Assembly: GCF_023078275.1 (NCBI RefSeq)
Contig: NC_062996.1
Coordinates: 9,734,001 to 9,798,000, forward strand
DNA length: 64,000 nt
Source of the DNA: Leguminivora glycinivorella
Taxonomy: Eukaryota > Arthropoda > Insecta > Lepidoptera > Tortricidae
Direction: 5' to 3'
Below, piece after piece: positions 52,656-63,430 of the stretch; position 1 is the first letter of the stretch; every line of letters starts with the position of its first letter. A model generated the notes under the pieces. It searched no databases and was not told the DNA's origin. It saw nothing but the letters and a program-made list of their open reading frames with translations. The position numbers were made by a program, and so were the translations under genes.

Positions 52656-53425
52656 AAATAAATTAATAGTTTAAAAAACACTATAAAACACGCTTTTATA
52701 AATGCACGTAAAAGCCAAAAATAAATTATGGATCGTTCAAGTTGTCTCTATTTGTGAGCTGAAGTTTAAAAACTATGTGCTTTTAATTATAATATTTGAT
52801 TGTAAAAGCGTGGGGCGCTGGAACAGGAAAGACTTTCCTGTAAACAAATTCTAATCCGAACTTCCTGGCGAATGAAGTTGCATAAGAACATAACGTTTAC
52901 ATATGCCGCCTAAGGGTTACCAAAGAGAACCAAAGATATCTCGTCCACGAACAAGAACTCTGCATCCTGTCACTGTAGACACTTTTCCCTTTTGTACTTT
53001 GATTACCGGAAAAAAGCGGCGTTCTAAGTGTCGGTGACTGTCGACTCTCCTCGCTACTAGCGCATATTTTGTCTGAGTTCGACAAACTGGTACCTACTTT
53101 GAACACTGACTTTTAATTGATTTGACTGTTTAATGTAGAACCTACTATGTAGTCATGCTGCAACTCCAGTTAGCGCGTCAATCTGTGTAACCTCCTTCCC
53201 GTAACATAGCATAATTTGATTTATCAGCAAGTTATACAAAAAGTCTTTCCTGTTCCAGCGCCCCACGCTTTTACAATCAAATATTATAATTAAAAGCACA
53301 TAGTTTTTAAACTTCAGCTCACAAATAGAGACAACTTGAACGATCCATAATTTATTTTTGGCTTTTACGTGCATTTATAAAAGCGTGTTTTATAGTGTTT
53401 TTTAAACTATTAATTTATTTAAGTG
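52656..53425. mobile_element. Element with about 187-bp inverted arms
   Basis: 52656-52841 (TTTAAAAAACACTATAAAAC, CGTGGGGCGCTGGAACAGGA, AAAGACTTTCC) is matched by its reverse complement at 53240-53423 with very few changes. The interior is about 400 bp without a coding frame. The near-identity of the arms suggests a recent origin or gene conversion. Confidence 0.85.
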
Positions 53426-53431
53426 AAGATA

Positions 53432-53777
53432 GTAAAAGGGATGGAGAGTGACATAGCCTACTTTTTGTCTCTTTCTAACGCGAATGAAGCCGCGGGCAAA
53501 AGCTAGTATTGGCTAGTAATAAATAAAATAAATAAATATTATAGGACATTCTTACACAGATCGAATGAGTCCCACGGTAAGCTCAAGAAGGCTTGTTTTG
53601 CAGGAACTCAGACAACGATATATATAATATACAAATACTTATATACATAGAAAACATCCATGACTCAGGAACAAATATCTGTGCTCATCACACAAATAAA
53701 TGCCCTTACCGGGATTCGAACCCGGGACCGCGGCGTAGCAGGCAGGGTCACTACCGACTGCGCCAGACCGGTCGTCA
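53432..53777. mobile_element. Helitron 3' end followed by SINE S1 (reverse)
   Basis: 53432-53505 is the Helitron 3' part ending GCGGGCAAAAGCTAG|T. 53512-53777 is a full S1 SINE on the minus strand with intact B box (GGGTTCGAATCCC in complement). Confidence 0.82.
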
Positions 53778-53882
53778 TCACCGGCGATATCATGAAACAA
53801 CTCGGAGATATCAAGTAAAAAAAAAATGTCATTCGTAATATGAAGCATAAAGAGAGCTTGCATCCGTTGATGTAGTGATATA

Positions 53883-55040
53883 GTTATTAGTTTTACAAGG
53901 GGGCAAAGTTGTTGTTTAACCGCATGTGCCAAAATTGATACCCGGGCAAGCGAATGATACCAATATAAGTGGAATGTTGAGCGTTGTGAGGGTTTTCCAG
54001 GCACGTAGGTTAAAAATCTTTGCCACCGAGTGAAACACAAAATGTTTCACCACACCAACACAAACAAAATGGGTACCTACTGACTATAAACGAAAAAATC
54101 AAATCCATCAACTTATTCAATATTTATAACTCAAAATCATCATTTATAGGTAAATTCTACCAGCCAACTTAATACAAGTTAAAAGTATGAAATTACTTTG
54201 CACTCTTGTTGATAAAATGCAATTTTGCTATCCGTTTTCGAATATCAAAATTGATCTTTACCAGTTGGTGTGGTGGTGATATAGTTATTTGTTATACAAG
54301 GGGGCAAAGTTGTATTTTTAACACACGAGAAGTAAAATACATTTGCACCCGAGTGTAACACAAAACTTTTCCCCTCACTATTGCGAGGAAACTACAACGC
54401 AAAAAATGCATTTTCCCCTCACTAGCTCGGAAACACGTGTTTTGTCCTTTAATACCAGCGGGTAAAAACGCATTTTATCCACTAGTGGGTAAAGTAATTT
54501 GACCTTGAATAAAGTCAAATTAACTGCTTTAAAATTGATAAGAGTAGGTGAATATAGTAATAAAGATGATTTACCACCTGTGGAACTACTGGAAGCAGTG
54601 ATAAACGCATTTTTTGCGTTGTAGTTTCCTCGCTATAGTGAGAGGAAAAGTTTTGTGTTACACTCGGGTGCAAATGTATTTTACTTCTCGTGTGTTAAAA
54701 AACTCGCAAGTTCAGGATTCTATTCTCGAACCACTCGCTTCGCTCGTGGTTCAACTATAGAATCCTTTCACTTGCTCGTTTTTCAATTCCACACTCGGCG
54801 TTAAAATACAACTTTGCCCCCTTGTATAACAAATAACTATTATCACTGCTTCCAGTAGTTCCACAGTTGGTAAATCATCTTTTTTACAAGATTTACCTAC
54901 TTTTATCAATTTTAAAGCAGATAGTTTGACTTTATTCAAGGTCAAATTACTTTACCCACTAGTGGATAAAATGCGTTTTTACCCGCTGGTATTAAAGGAC
55001 AAAACACGTGTTTCCGAGCTAGTGAGGGGAAAACAATATT
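53883..55040. repeat. Cluster of family Y and family X elements
   Basis: 53883-54275 is family Y. 54293-54414 is a family X start (+), 54416-54840 a family X copy in reverse, and 54835-55040 the 3' half of another forward copy. Together they form a head-to-head palindromic cluster sharing CACTAGTGGGTAAAGTAATT and its complement. Confidence 0.75.
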
Positions 55041-55210
55041 TCACGTTACTCAATGACCATTGATTTTATGAAATCCTAAACCTAAAGCGGCAAACAAATT
55101 AACATTTAGTTACGCTCACTAAAATTTAAATCGCCCACATATGACCAATGGCCAACCCAAAATTGTGATAGTAAATAATATTTATTATCTATTGTGTCTA
55201 TCGGTCAAGG

Positions 55211-55360
55211 CCCCGTAGCCGAATGGCATTTCTCCGACGCCAAACGAAAGCGATACGCCGCTGGCTCTGTCGCGTCAATACGCAAGCGCGATAGAGATAG
55301 ATATCTACTAGCGCTTCGTTTCGTGAGCGTTTCGTGAGCGATTGTGCCATTCGTCTAGCC
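55211..55360. mobile_element. Short MITE (GTAGCCGAATGGC family), copy 3
   Basis: Ends CCGTAGCCGAATGGCATT and GATTGTGCCATTCGTCTAG. The interior (GGCTCTGTCGCGTCAATACG) is as in copies 1 and 2. Confidence 0.78.
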
Positions 55361-55494
55361 ACCAAGGATAACTACTGCAGTTGACATTTTGACTTGTTTG
55401 TCAATTTGTATTAATTAAAAATTAAAAATATGTAAATAATTAATTTGATGTATATCGATCATGTTATTCAGAATATGAATCCGGAAATATATCG

Positions 55495-56490
55495 TTCACC
55501 ACACCAACTGGTAAAGGCTCTCTTTGCTATTCGAAAACAGATAGCAAAATTGTATTTTATCCACAAGAGTGCAAAGTAATTTCGTACAGATTTTAACTTG
55601 ATGTCTTAAGCTGACAGCTGACTGATAGATTTTCCATATAAATGATGCTTTTGAATCATAAATATTGAATAGATTGCTGGATTTGATTTAGTTTGATATT
55701 CTATAGTCAGTATTTTATTCGTGTCAGTGTGGTGAAAAATATTGTGTTTCGCTCGGTGGCAAAGTTTGTTTAACCTTCGTGTCTTGAAACCCTCGCAACG
55801 CTCAAGATTCCACTTTTTGAACCACTCGCTACGTTCGCGGTTCAATATTGGAATCTTTCGTATGCTCGGGTATCAATATTGGAACGTGCGGTTAAATAGC
55901 AACTTGTAAAACAAATAACTATTTTACTCCACCAACAGACGGAGAACCTTTACCACAGTATAATAAAGAGTACTATCGTACGGTATGGCCACTCCCGCTC
56001 CCCGCTGAAAGTGCCGCCCACCCCCTCTCGGCAACCTCACAGTTACCGCCTGTCAAAAACGCGCACAGTCGACCTCTCATATTTCACTCATACAAGCAAA
56101 AAAAAATTTTTTTAAATTTAAATTCTAAATTATTTATTCAATAAAAGTAAAACAGTTTTTTTACATAAAACTTTCCGCCAAACTGTAGAGCAGTTTGTTG
56201 GCAGGAATAGGCTCCCTTTCATCACATTTACTGTTGTTTCTAAACCTTAGGTGCTAAAGTGTTAGTACAAGTTACAAACATAGTTAGTTACTTAGTACTA
56301 ATTACTAAATTATATTATTTTATTTTAATTACGTAATTAACTAAAGTTGCTATCAGTTTCAAATTGTTTCAACATAAACTTTTTTAATTTTGATTTAAAT
56401 ACATTTTTGCTACGCATGGTACGCGTTCACCTGACACACAATGTGTGCTAGGAACGCGCCTCTTTCATATATTTGATCGCCAGTGTCCGA
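55495..56490. repeat. Family Y (reverse) and family W split by a LINE 3' end
   Basis: 55495-55930 is family Y reversed. 55960-56098 and 56413-56490 are two halves of family W. Between them 56099-56412 is a 3' UTR piece (GCCAAACTGTAGAGCAGTTT) also present at 29780-29885. Confidence 0.68.
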
Positions 56491-56664
56491 GGTGGCCTTT
56501 ACTCTCTCGATTTTTCGAGTGCAAAATAATTTCATTATACTTTTAACTTGATGTGCAATACTGGCTACCTACGAAAACTTTCATGTGTACAAAAAAAACT
56601 AAGGTAAGTAATTAAATGTCTGTTTTAAGAAAAATTAAACAACTGTTTTCAGTTTATCATCACA

Positions 56665-57135
56665 GTATAATAAAGAGTGCTATCAGTCTTGGTATATGGA
56701 TGCGAAGCTTGGACGTTGACCCTGAAGGAGGAGAATAAGCTCTTAGTGGCAGAGCGGAAGATCTTCAGAAAGATTTTAGGCCCTACGAGACGAGAGGATG
56801 GCTCTTGGAGAGTCAGGAAGAACTTGGAGGTGGAAGAGCTAGTGGGCGAGCCCAACGTCATCGGCGAGAGTAAAGCTTCTCGTCTGCGATGGCTCGGCCA
56901 TGTGGAGAGGATGGGAGAGGATCGTGCGGCCAAAAGAGCTCACTTGTGGCGATCTACTGAAAAACGGCCGGTCGGAAGGCCCAGGTACCGATGGATCGAC
57001 GAGGTCCAGAAAGACCTGCGTGACCTTCAAGTGACTGAGTGGCATCAGATTGCACAGGATAGGAGCGAATGGCGGAATCTAGTGTCGGAGGCCAAGATCC
57101 ACTTCGGGTCGCTGAGCCATCGCAGTAAGTAAGTA
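56665..57135 (+). mobile_element. Non-LTR retrotransposon C-terminal fragment, better preserved
   Basis: Frame 56677-57132 reads VLVYGCEAWTLTLKEENKLL, RKIFRKILGPTRREDGSWR, RLRWLGHVERMGEDRAAKRA, GRPRYRWIDEVQKDLRDLQV and DRSEWRNLVSEAKIHFG. YGCExW and GHVxRM are hallmarks of the C-terminal end of RTE-type and related LINE proteins. It ends in AGTAAGTAAGTA, a short tail repeat. Confidence 0.85.
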
Positions 57136-57254
57136 AGTATCAGTGTGTAAATTTATTACGGGCAAATCTCTTAACGGCAGCTAGTTTACGACAAAGACAT
57201 AATAATGTAACTCCGTGTAGACGGATAAAGTCTAAGAAAAAAGCGTACCTCAAA

Positions 57255-57800
57255 GCCATAGAGAAAAAGGTACGGTGGCCTAGATGGCGTTACACCTTTG
57301 GGGAACGCTCGACTAGATGGCGCTAATATTAATATTTGACATATTAACACATATCAAAGAGGATCGAGTATTATAGAGAAGGACTGTCAAAGTAAAATGT
57401 GTAATCACAGTGCATAGACTGCCATCTCTCGACACAAGCTTAAAACTTTTGAACCTCAGTTTTGACAATTTGGCCCATAGTGTTAGCTTGATATGTTTTA
57501 AAATGTCAAATATTAATATTAGCGCCATCTAGCCGAGCGTACCCCAAAGGTGTATCGCCATCTAGCTCACCGTACCTTTTTCTGTATGGTTTTGGGGTAC
57601 GTTTTTTTCTTAGACTTTATCGGTCTTTACGAAGTTATATAGGTCTTTGCACATATCAAGCTAAAAAATATGGGCAAAATTGTCAAAACTGAGGTTCAAA
57701 AGTTTTAAGCTTGTGTCGAGACTGTCGAGAGATGGCAGTCTTTGCACTGTGATTACACATTTTACTTTGACAGTCTCTATAATACTCGATCCTCTTTGGT
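57255..57800. repeat. Two opposed family V repeats and a third fragment
   Basis: 57255-57360 forward, 57355-57655 reverse (with the end TTCTTAGACTTTATCGGTCT), 57650-57800 forward, all of the family at 13812. An inverted cluster, probably from nested insertion. Confidence 0.7.
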
Positions 57801-57879
57801 ATACGATCACATGGATACACAGATTGACGCCTCCCCGGGAGAATTTTTTTTATAAGTTGTAGACTGTAGTGATATAACC

Positions 57880-58125
57880 ACAAAATTAAAATTTTGAAAA
57901 AACCCCCGACCGCGACCTAGTGGACCGATTTTCATGAAACATGGCTAAGAACACTCCCGACTAACTCAGCTTTCAGACAAAAAAAACTAAATCAAAATCG
58001 GTTCATCCGTTCGAGAGCTACGATGCCACAGACAGACACACACACAGACAGACAGACAGACAGACATACACACAGACAGACACGTCAAACTTATAACACC
58101 CCTTCGTTTTTGCGTCGGGGGTTAA
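57880..58125 (-). repeat. CTGT-containing dispersed repeat (reverse)
   Basis: Complement of the family at 18607: CCCCCGACCGCGACCTAGTG at the left, (CAGA)n, then AACGAAGGGGTGTTATAAGT in complement at the right. Confidence 0.8.
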
Positions 58126-58197
58126 AAAATAGTAAAAGTGATGTGTCAAATAATAAAGATGGATTAGAATAAATTTAAAAGTGGAAAATATCTAGCC

Positions 58198-58540
58198 TAG
58201 TGGCATCGATTGCAGACGTTTCTGCTAATCAGAAGTTAAAATTTAGCATGGTTAGCGCATCGTAACTGGTGAATTTCCAATATGACTTGGAACTCCGGTT
58301 GCCGTTTAAGAAGTTTAAGACTCTTACGGTAGATGTCGCTACGGGTCCCATTGACCTTAGTAGTGGAAAATTTCGCTGGCTTAGTTGAAGTCTTGGTGGC
58401 TCAGTTGGCAGAGCGCTGGAATATTGATCCAGAGGCCGTGGGTTCAAGTCTCACCCAAGGCAGATATTTTCCACTTTTAAATTTATTCTAAGCCCAGTGG
58501 CATCGATTGCAGACGTTTCTGCTAATCAGAAGTTAAAATA
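58198..58540 (+). repeat. tRNA-like repeat between 43-bp direct repeats
   Basis: 58402-58462 has TGGTGGCTCAGTTGGCAGAG and GGTTCAAGTCTCACC, an A/B-box pair. The words GTGGCATCGATTGCAGACGT and TTCTGCTAATCAGAAGTTAA occur at 58200 and again at 58498, flanking it. A SINE or a Pol III-derived repeat. It does not fold as a normal tRNA by eye. Confidence 0.6.
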
Positions 58541-58883
58541 AAGATGGATGATACGATATGCTGTTTTTCAACTGGACAACTTTGAAGACGCGTCCACCTT
58601 GGCATCGTCATAGCTAAAGTCATAAGTTGGAATGTATAAGCATTTATCTACAAAGGTACGATTATGACGACCTAGTGGTTAGTAACCCTGCCCGCTACGC
58701 CGCGGTCCCGGGTTCGAATCCCGGAAAGGGCATTTATTTGTGTGATGAGCACAGATATTTGTTCCTGAGTCATGGATGTTTACTATGTAGATAAGTATTC
58801 GTATTATATAATATACAAATACGTTTATTCAATCCAAGCCAATATATCGTTGTCTGAGTAACCCACAACACAAGCATTCTTGA

Positions 58884-59838
58884 TTCGCTTACAATGGGCC
58901 TCATAAGAAAGCTCAAGGTCACCCAAAGGGCAATGGAGAGGGCTATGCTAGGAGTATCTTTGCGAGATCGTATCAGAAATGAGACCATCCGCAACACAAC
59001 CAAAGTAACCGATATCCGAAATATCCGAATCGCTAAACTTAAGTGGCAGTGTGCGGGGCACATTGCACGTAGAACCGATGGCCGTTGGGGCGGAAAGGTT
59101 CTCGAGTGACGACCGCGTATCGGAAGCAAAGACCTTTACAGGGGACAGCTCAATCACATTTTTTGCCATACGAAATTAAACCTTATTACTGAAACAGAAG
59201 GTCGATCGTATCAGACTAGCGAAAACGGTCCACATGAGAGGGCATTGTTTGGGCTGGTGTCCCTCTCGCACGTGTTGCCAGTGTTAATGAGGTTCCCATA
59301 TTAGTAGTATTTTTATCTGTATATTACCTGACTTTATAACTTCTTATTTTATTTTAATGTTATATTCAAACTAGGGTTTCGATATATTTCAAAAAAATTG
59401 AAAATAATAATAATGTAATTATTTTGATGCCAGTAAATCAAAGATTTGTATAATTAAAAAATACTTTCAATTGGGTGTTAGTAGATTTAGTAGTAACTTT
59501 GAACATTGACTGGTATCCCCAATTTATGACAGTGATGACGTCACTGAATAATGTTGAAATTGTCAGCAAGTGCGAGAGGGACACCAGCCCAAACAATTAC
59601 CTCTCATGTGGACACACTTTTTGACCTAACTAAACAATCTAGTTTAATAATTCTAAATCTATGATCGGAAGGCGCAGCGAGGGTAGGCCCCCAACAAGGT
59701 GGACTGATGACCTGGTGAAGGTCGCAGGAGTCCGCTGGATGCGGGTGGCGCAGGACAGGTCATTGTGGCAATCTTTGGGGGAGGCCTATGTCCAGCAGTG
59801 GACGTATTTCGGCTGATATGATGATGATGATAATGATG
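58884..59838 (+). mobile_element. RTE-like LINE fragment inside the SINE, 12-bp target duplication
   Basis: AAGCATTCTTGA at 58872-58883 and 59839-59850 flanks it. The coding part reads IRKLKVTQRAMERAMLGVSL, RDRIRNETIRNTTKVTDI, then CAGHIARRTDGRWGGKVLE, and after the inner insertion continues EGRPPTRWTDDLVKVAG-like sequence to the 3' end with a GATGAT tail. Confidence 0.88.
59127..59663. mobile_element. hAT-like non-autonomous element, 8-bp target duplication
   Basis: ATCGGAAG occurs at 59119-59126 and 59664-59671, and removal restores the LINE sequence. The ends CAAAGACC and (complement of the right end) CATAGATT are weakly inverted. Inside, CACATGAGAGGGCATTGTTT and GGGCTGGTGTCCCTCTCGCA at 59229-59273 pair with their complement at 59567-59613. 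Confidence 0.75.
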
Positions 59839-60042
59839 AAGCATTCTTGAGCTTACTGTGGGGCTCAGTCTATCTGTGTAAGAATGTACTATAATAATAT
59901 TTATTTATATTTACATACATAACTTTATCTATACTTGATCTACATCAATATAGTAAGTTTTCTACAATACGTACAGATGTAGTCAAAATTCAGGTAAGTT
60001 ACGCAGTACGCAGTGCTTTTTAGTGTTAATCCATACTTTAAT

Positions 60043-60458
60043 AGTTATTTGTTATACAAGGGGGCAAAGTTGTATTTTAACGCCGAGTGTGGAATTGAAA
60101 AACGAGCAAGTGAAAGGATTCTATAGTTGAAGCGAGTGGTTCGAGAATATAATCCTGAACTTGCGAGTTTTTTAACACACGAGAAGTAAAATACATTTGC
60201 ACCCGAGTGTAACACAAAACTTTTCCCCTCACTATAGCGAGGAAACTACAACGAAAAAAATGCGTTTATCACTGCTTCCAGTAGTTCCACAGGTGGTAAA
60301 TCATCTTTATTACTACATTCACCTACTTTTATCAATTTTAAAGCAGTTAATTTGACTTTATTCAAGGTCAAATTACTTTACCCACTAGTGGATAAAATGC
60401 GTTTTTACCCGCTGGTATTAAAGGACAAAACACGTGTTTCCGAGCTAGTGAGAGAAAA
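60043..60458 (+). repeat. Dispersed repeat family X, full-length-looking copy
   Basis: From AGTTATTTGTTATACAAGGG to CACGTGTTTCCGAGCTAGTG. Reference copy for the pieces at 26318, 48420 and 54293. Confidence 0.78.
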
Positions 60459-61786
60459 AATATTATAAATTCCCAAGTGTGTCTGTGTGTCTGTGTGAGT
60501 GTGTCTGTTTGTTTGTCCGTCTTTCACGGCAAAACGGAGCGATGAATTGACGTGATTTTTTAGCCCCATTTAGACGGTACGAGTTTCTCGCCTCGAACGT
60601 ACGATTATCGAAGTACGAGAAAAAATATCGTATCATGTAAACTATGCGTACGATATCGCACGAGAGGGGGCGATAATCGCCTCGCCTTTGATATTTGTAT
60701 GTCTCCGTGTAAACAAAACACATATGCGAGAATCGTATACGAGTTTATACGCTACTCAGTCGAAATGAATTCAGTAGAAATCATGTAAAACATGGTGTTT
60801 TTATATTTATAGCTGCCTCTCAGTAACTGCTAAAACCAAAAATAAATTCGGCTTATTAATATTATACAGTTAATGTTTACCTACTGACATTTTACCCCAT
60901 ATATCTATGGGGCAAAATGCCTACTATGATTTAAAAAAATGTTATTTATATTTTATGTTTAATAATATCCTAAACCTAATCGCAAGTATCGCAACCAAGA
61001 TTTTATTAGCTAGGTAACACTACGGTCGAATTCATTATTTTCCCTATTGTATATTATTGAGACCTTCATAAATCATTTATAGTGTTTTTAATATTATTGG
61101 GTACTATTCAACTTAAATTCAAATAAATCCAAGGAAAATCTACCCAATATTATAAAAAACCATATAATATATGTGTTTATAATTAATTAATTAGCAACTA
61201 AGCACGCAAGTTGACAGGCAAAACTCGTATGAAAATCGGTTCGCTCCGATTCGTGCGATAATCGCACGTTCGAGAAAAAATGTCATACGAGAACCAGTTT
61301 AGACGAGTCGAGAAATGTTATGGAAATATCTCCCGAAAATTCTGCTCTCCATCTAAACTATTTCGCCTGACGATAATCGCCTGGCGAGTCTCGCATACGA
61401 TACTCGTATGCGAGTTTTTATTTCTTGCACTAATGTAAACGTTTTGGTACGATATAGAGCTCCTGGTCGTGACCGTGTTTCGTGTACCCGTAGCCGAATC
61501 TCCGTTGCCGTGTTACTCGGCAACGGAGATCCGCTCCGTTTGCTCCGTGTGATTCGGCTACGTGTAATTAAGATACGTAGCTACGTGTACACGGAGATAC
61601 GTATCTTATTTATACGTAGATCGGATCCAGTCGTGACCGTGACGTTTAGTTAAGTGTAGATTTTATGCGTGTCACTAAGACCCCCGAATGTAATGCAAGG
61701 GGCGAGTTTTTAATTTCAGTTTCCATATTTTTGCATTTTAAATAAAGTTTTAAGAGTGATCAAAAATAATAAGATGCAAATATTAT

Positions 61787-62009
61787 CATCATCATCATCA
61801 TCATATCAGCCGAAAGACGACCACTGCTGGACATAGGCCTCCCCCAAAGATTGCCACAATGACCTGTCCTGCGCCACCCGCATCCAGCGGACTCCTGCGA
61901 CCTTCACCAGGTCATCAGTCCACCTTGTTGGGGGCCTACCCACGCTTCGCCTTCCGGTACGCGGTCGCCACTCGAGAACCTTTCCGCCCCAACGGCCATC
62001 GGTTCTACG
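61787..62009 (-). mobile_element. 5'-truncated RTE-like LINE with 12-bp target duplication
   Basis: TGCAAATATTAT at 61775-61786 and 62010-62021 flanks it. On the minus strand it reads RRTDGRWGGKVLEWRPRTG, RRSVGRPPTRWTDDLVKVAG, VAQDRSLWQSLGEAYVQQWS and a stop, then a GATGAT tail. Uninterrupted frame, so recent. Confidence 0.88.
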
Positions 62010-62021
62010 TGCAAATATTAT

Positions 62022-63000
62022 TTTGGAGGCAAAAATAATAGACCAGTACAAATTGTAAAAGATGTGTATCAAAAGAATTCGCGTATAATCAACATATAAA
62101 AAAATAGGTAAAATTCTAATTTTCATTCACATGACACAGACTATAATTAATCAACTTTTTTTTAAATAATCTAACATGTACAGTCAGCGTCTTATAGTTG
62201 GTAGTATCCGAAGTAGTCAAATAGTTTGTTATTTTTGCTTTCACTTAACTTCACAAACAATAGGAACACATGGTACTTAATAACAGGTAAATCCCAAAGC
62301 CTTGAAGGTAATTATTATCAATGGCCCGCAAACTATTGTTTGTTATCTTTATCTGCACGTGCAACTATTTCTTAGTATTTTCACCGACGAAAGACGGTTG
62401 TCCAGCCAGTAATAATATTTATGAACAGTGTATATTATTATTTCACTTAAAATACTTTTAAATTGTTGCATTGGTCTACCTGTAGCATTTCTTACTAGGG
62501 AGTAAATATTAATTAGAGATATTAATATATTTATTTGGATGGACTTTCATATTCATCGACATCCCCAAGTAGGTACCTAGTACCTACCTGAGGTGCGATT
62601 TTTGATTCTCATCGGGTGGCTTATTTCGTACTAAATAGTCATCGGCTGCATACAAAACAAGGCACCGGTGAGATTCAAAAATCCCACCAATACCACCTCT
62701 GGTTTTTTTTGTACAAACTCATAATGTCTGGTTATCAGAGAACAGAATAATACCAATATGTAATTACTTAAAAAAACATCTGGAATCAAATCAATGCAAA
62801 GACCACGAGTATAACACATAATGCGAAGGGTCCGTTCGACACTTACAAGCTCTCTTTCAACAACCGAGCGGAGCGGAGCCGAAGCCGAGATTCGCGGGAA
62901 CGTAGCCGAATCCAGAAACGGATACGTGTCTTTGACGTGACCGTGTAGTACGGGATCTTAGCACCGCCGGTACTAAGGCTACGTAGCTACGGTTCCGCGT
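62022..63000. other. Interior of the TIR element, no gene seen
   Basis: AT-rich sequence without coding frames up to about 62820. Then a GC-rich stretch with GGCTACGTAGCTACG-like palindromes and ACGTAGCCGAATCCAGAAAC, which resembles 61480-61620. Confidence 0.5.
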
Positions 63001-63288
63001 GTAACACGTATATCACAAGCCCTAGTACGATACTCGCCAGGTGATTATCGCATACGATAATGTCATACGAGTTTCTCGACCAAGACGGGCGAGAAACTCG
63101 TACCATCTAAATGGGGCTTAGTGTAGATAAATGAAGGAATGGAGAGTGACATAGGGTACCTTTTGTTTTTTTTAAGGTTCACTTCCCTAAAATGGGGGGT
63201 GGAAGTTTGTACGAAGCATTTCTTTATTTTTGAATGTATAGGCGCTAATAGTACCTATGTCAGCAGATTCACAACGGGACGCGTAATA

Positions 63289-63430
63289 GTATTTTATGCA
63301 ACTGATGGTTAAAAGAGGTCAAAAAAGGTGAGTGGCGTGGGTAACAATTTGAGGCGAAGCCGAAAATTGTTAATAAAGACGCCACGAGCATTTTTTGACT
63401 CAGTTAAACACCGTTGCATACAATACTTTT
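63289..63430. mobile_element. Small palindromic element
   Basis: GTATTTTATGCAACTGATGG and its imperfect complement CCGTTGCATACAATAC lie 110 bp apart, with GAGGCGAAGCCGAAAATTGT between. MITE-like. Confidence 0.5.

Larger units (their letters stand above)
58666..59910 (+). mobile_element. SINE S1 split by a LINE
   Basis: Head with B box GGTTCGAATCCC at 58666-58883, tail GCTTACTGTGGGGCTCAGTC from 59851 to about 59910, separated by the LINE insertion 58884-59838. Confidence 0.87.
60563..63117. mobile_element. 2.56-kb TIR element with TTA target duplication (Harbinger-like)
   Basis: Inverted ends GCCCCATTTAGACGGTACGA plus GTTTCTCG, and their complement with one mismatch (CCATCTAAATGGGGC). TTA flanks both ends (60560-60562, 63118-63120), and removing the element rejoins the Helitron sequence. 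A 3-bp TTA duplication fits PIF/Harbinger insertion. The interior has no transposase but repeats the words CGATAATCG, TACGAG and CGTATGCGAG many times (60600-60740, 61205-61420, 63010-63105). Confidence 0.75.
60458..63215 (+). mobile_element. Helitron-family repeat split by a 2.56-kb element
   Basis: 60458-60562 (CGGCAAAACGGAGCGATGAA, TTGACGTGATTTTT) and 63121-63215 (GTGTAGATAAATGAAGGAAT, AAAATGGGGGGTGGAAGTTT) are the two halves of the Helitron family seen at 27703, interrupted by the element 60563-63117. Confidence 0.8.
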
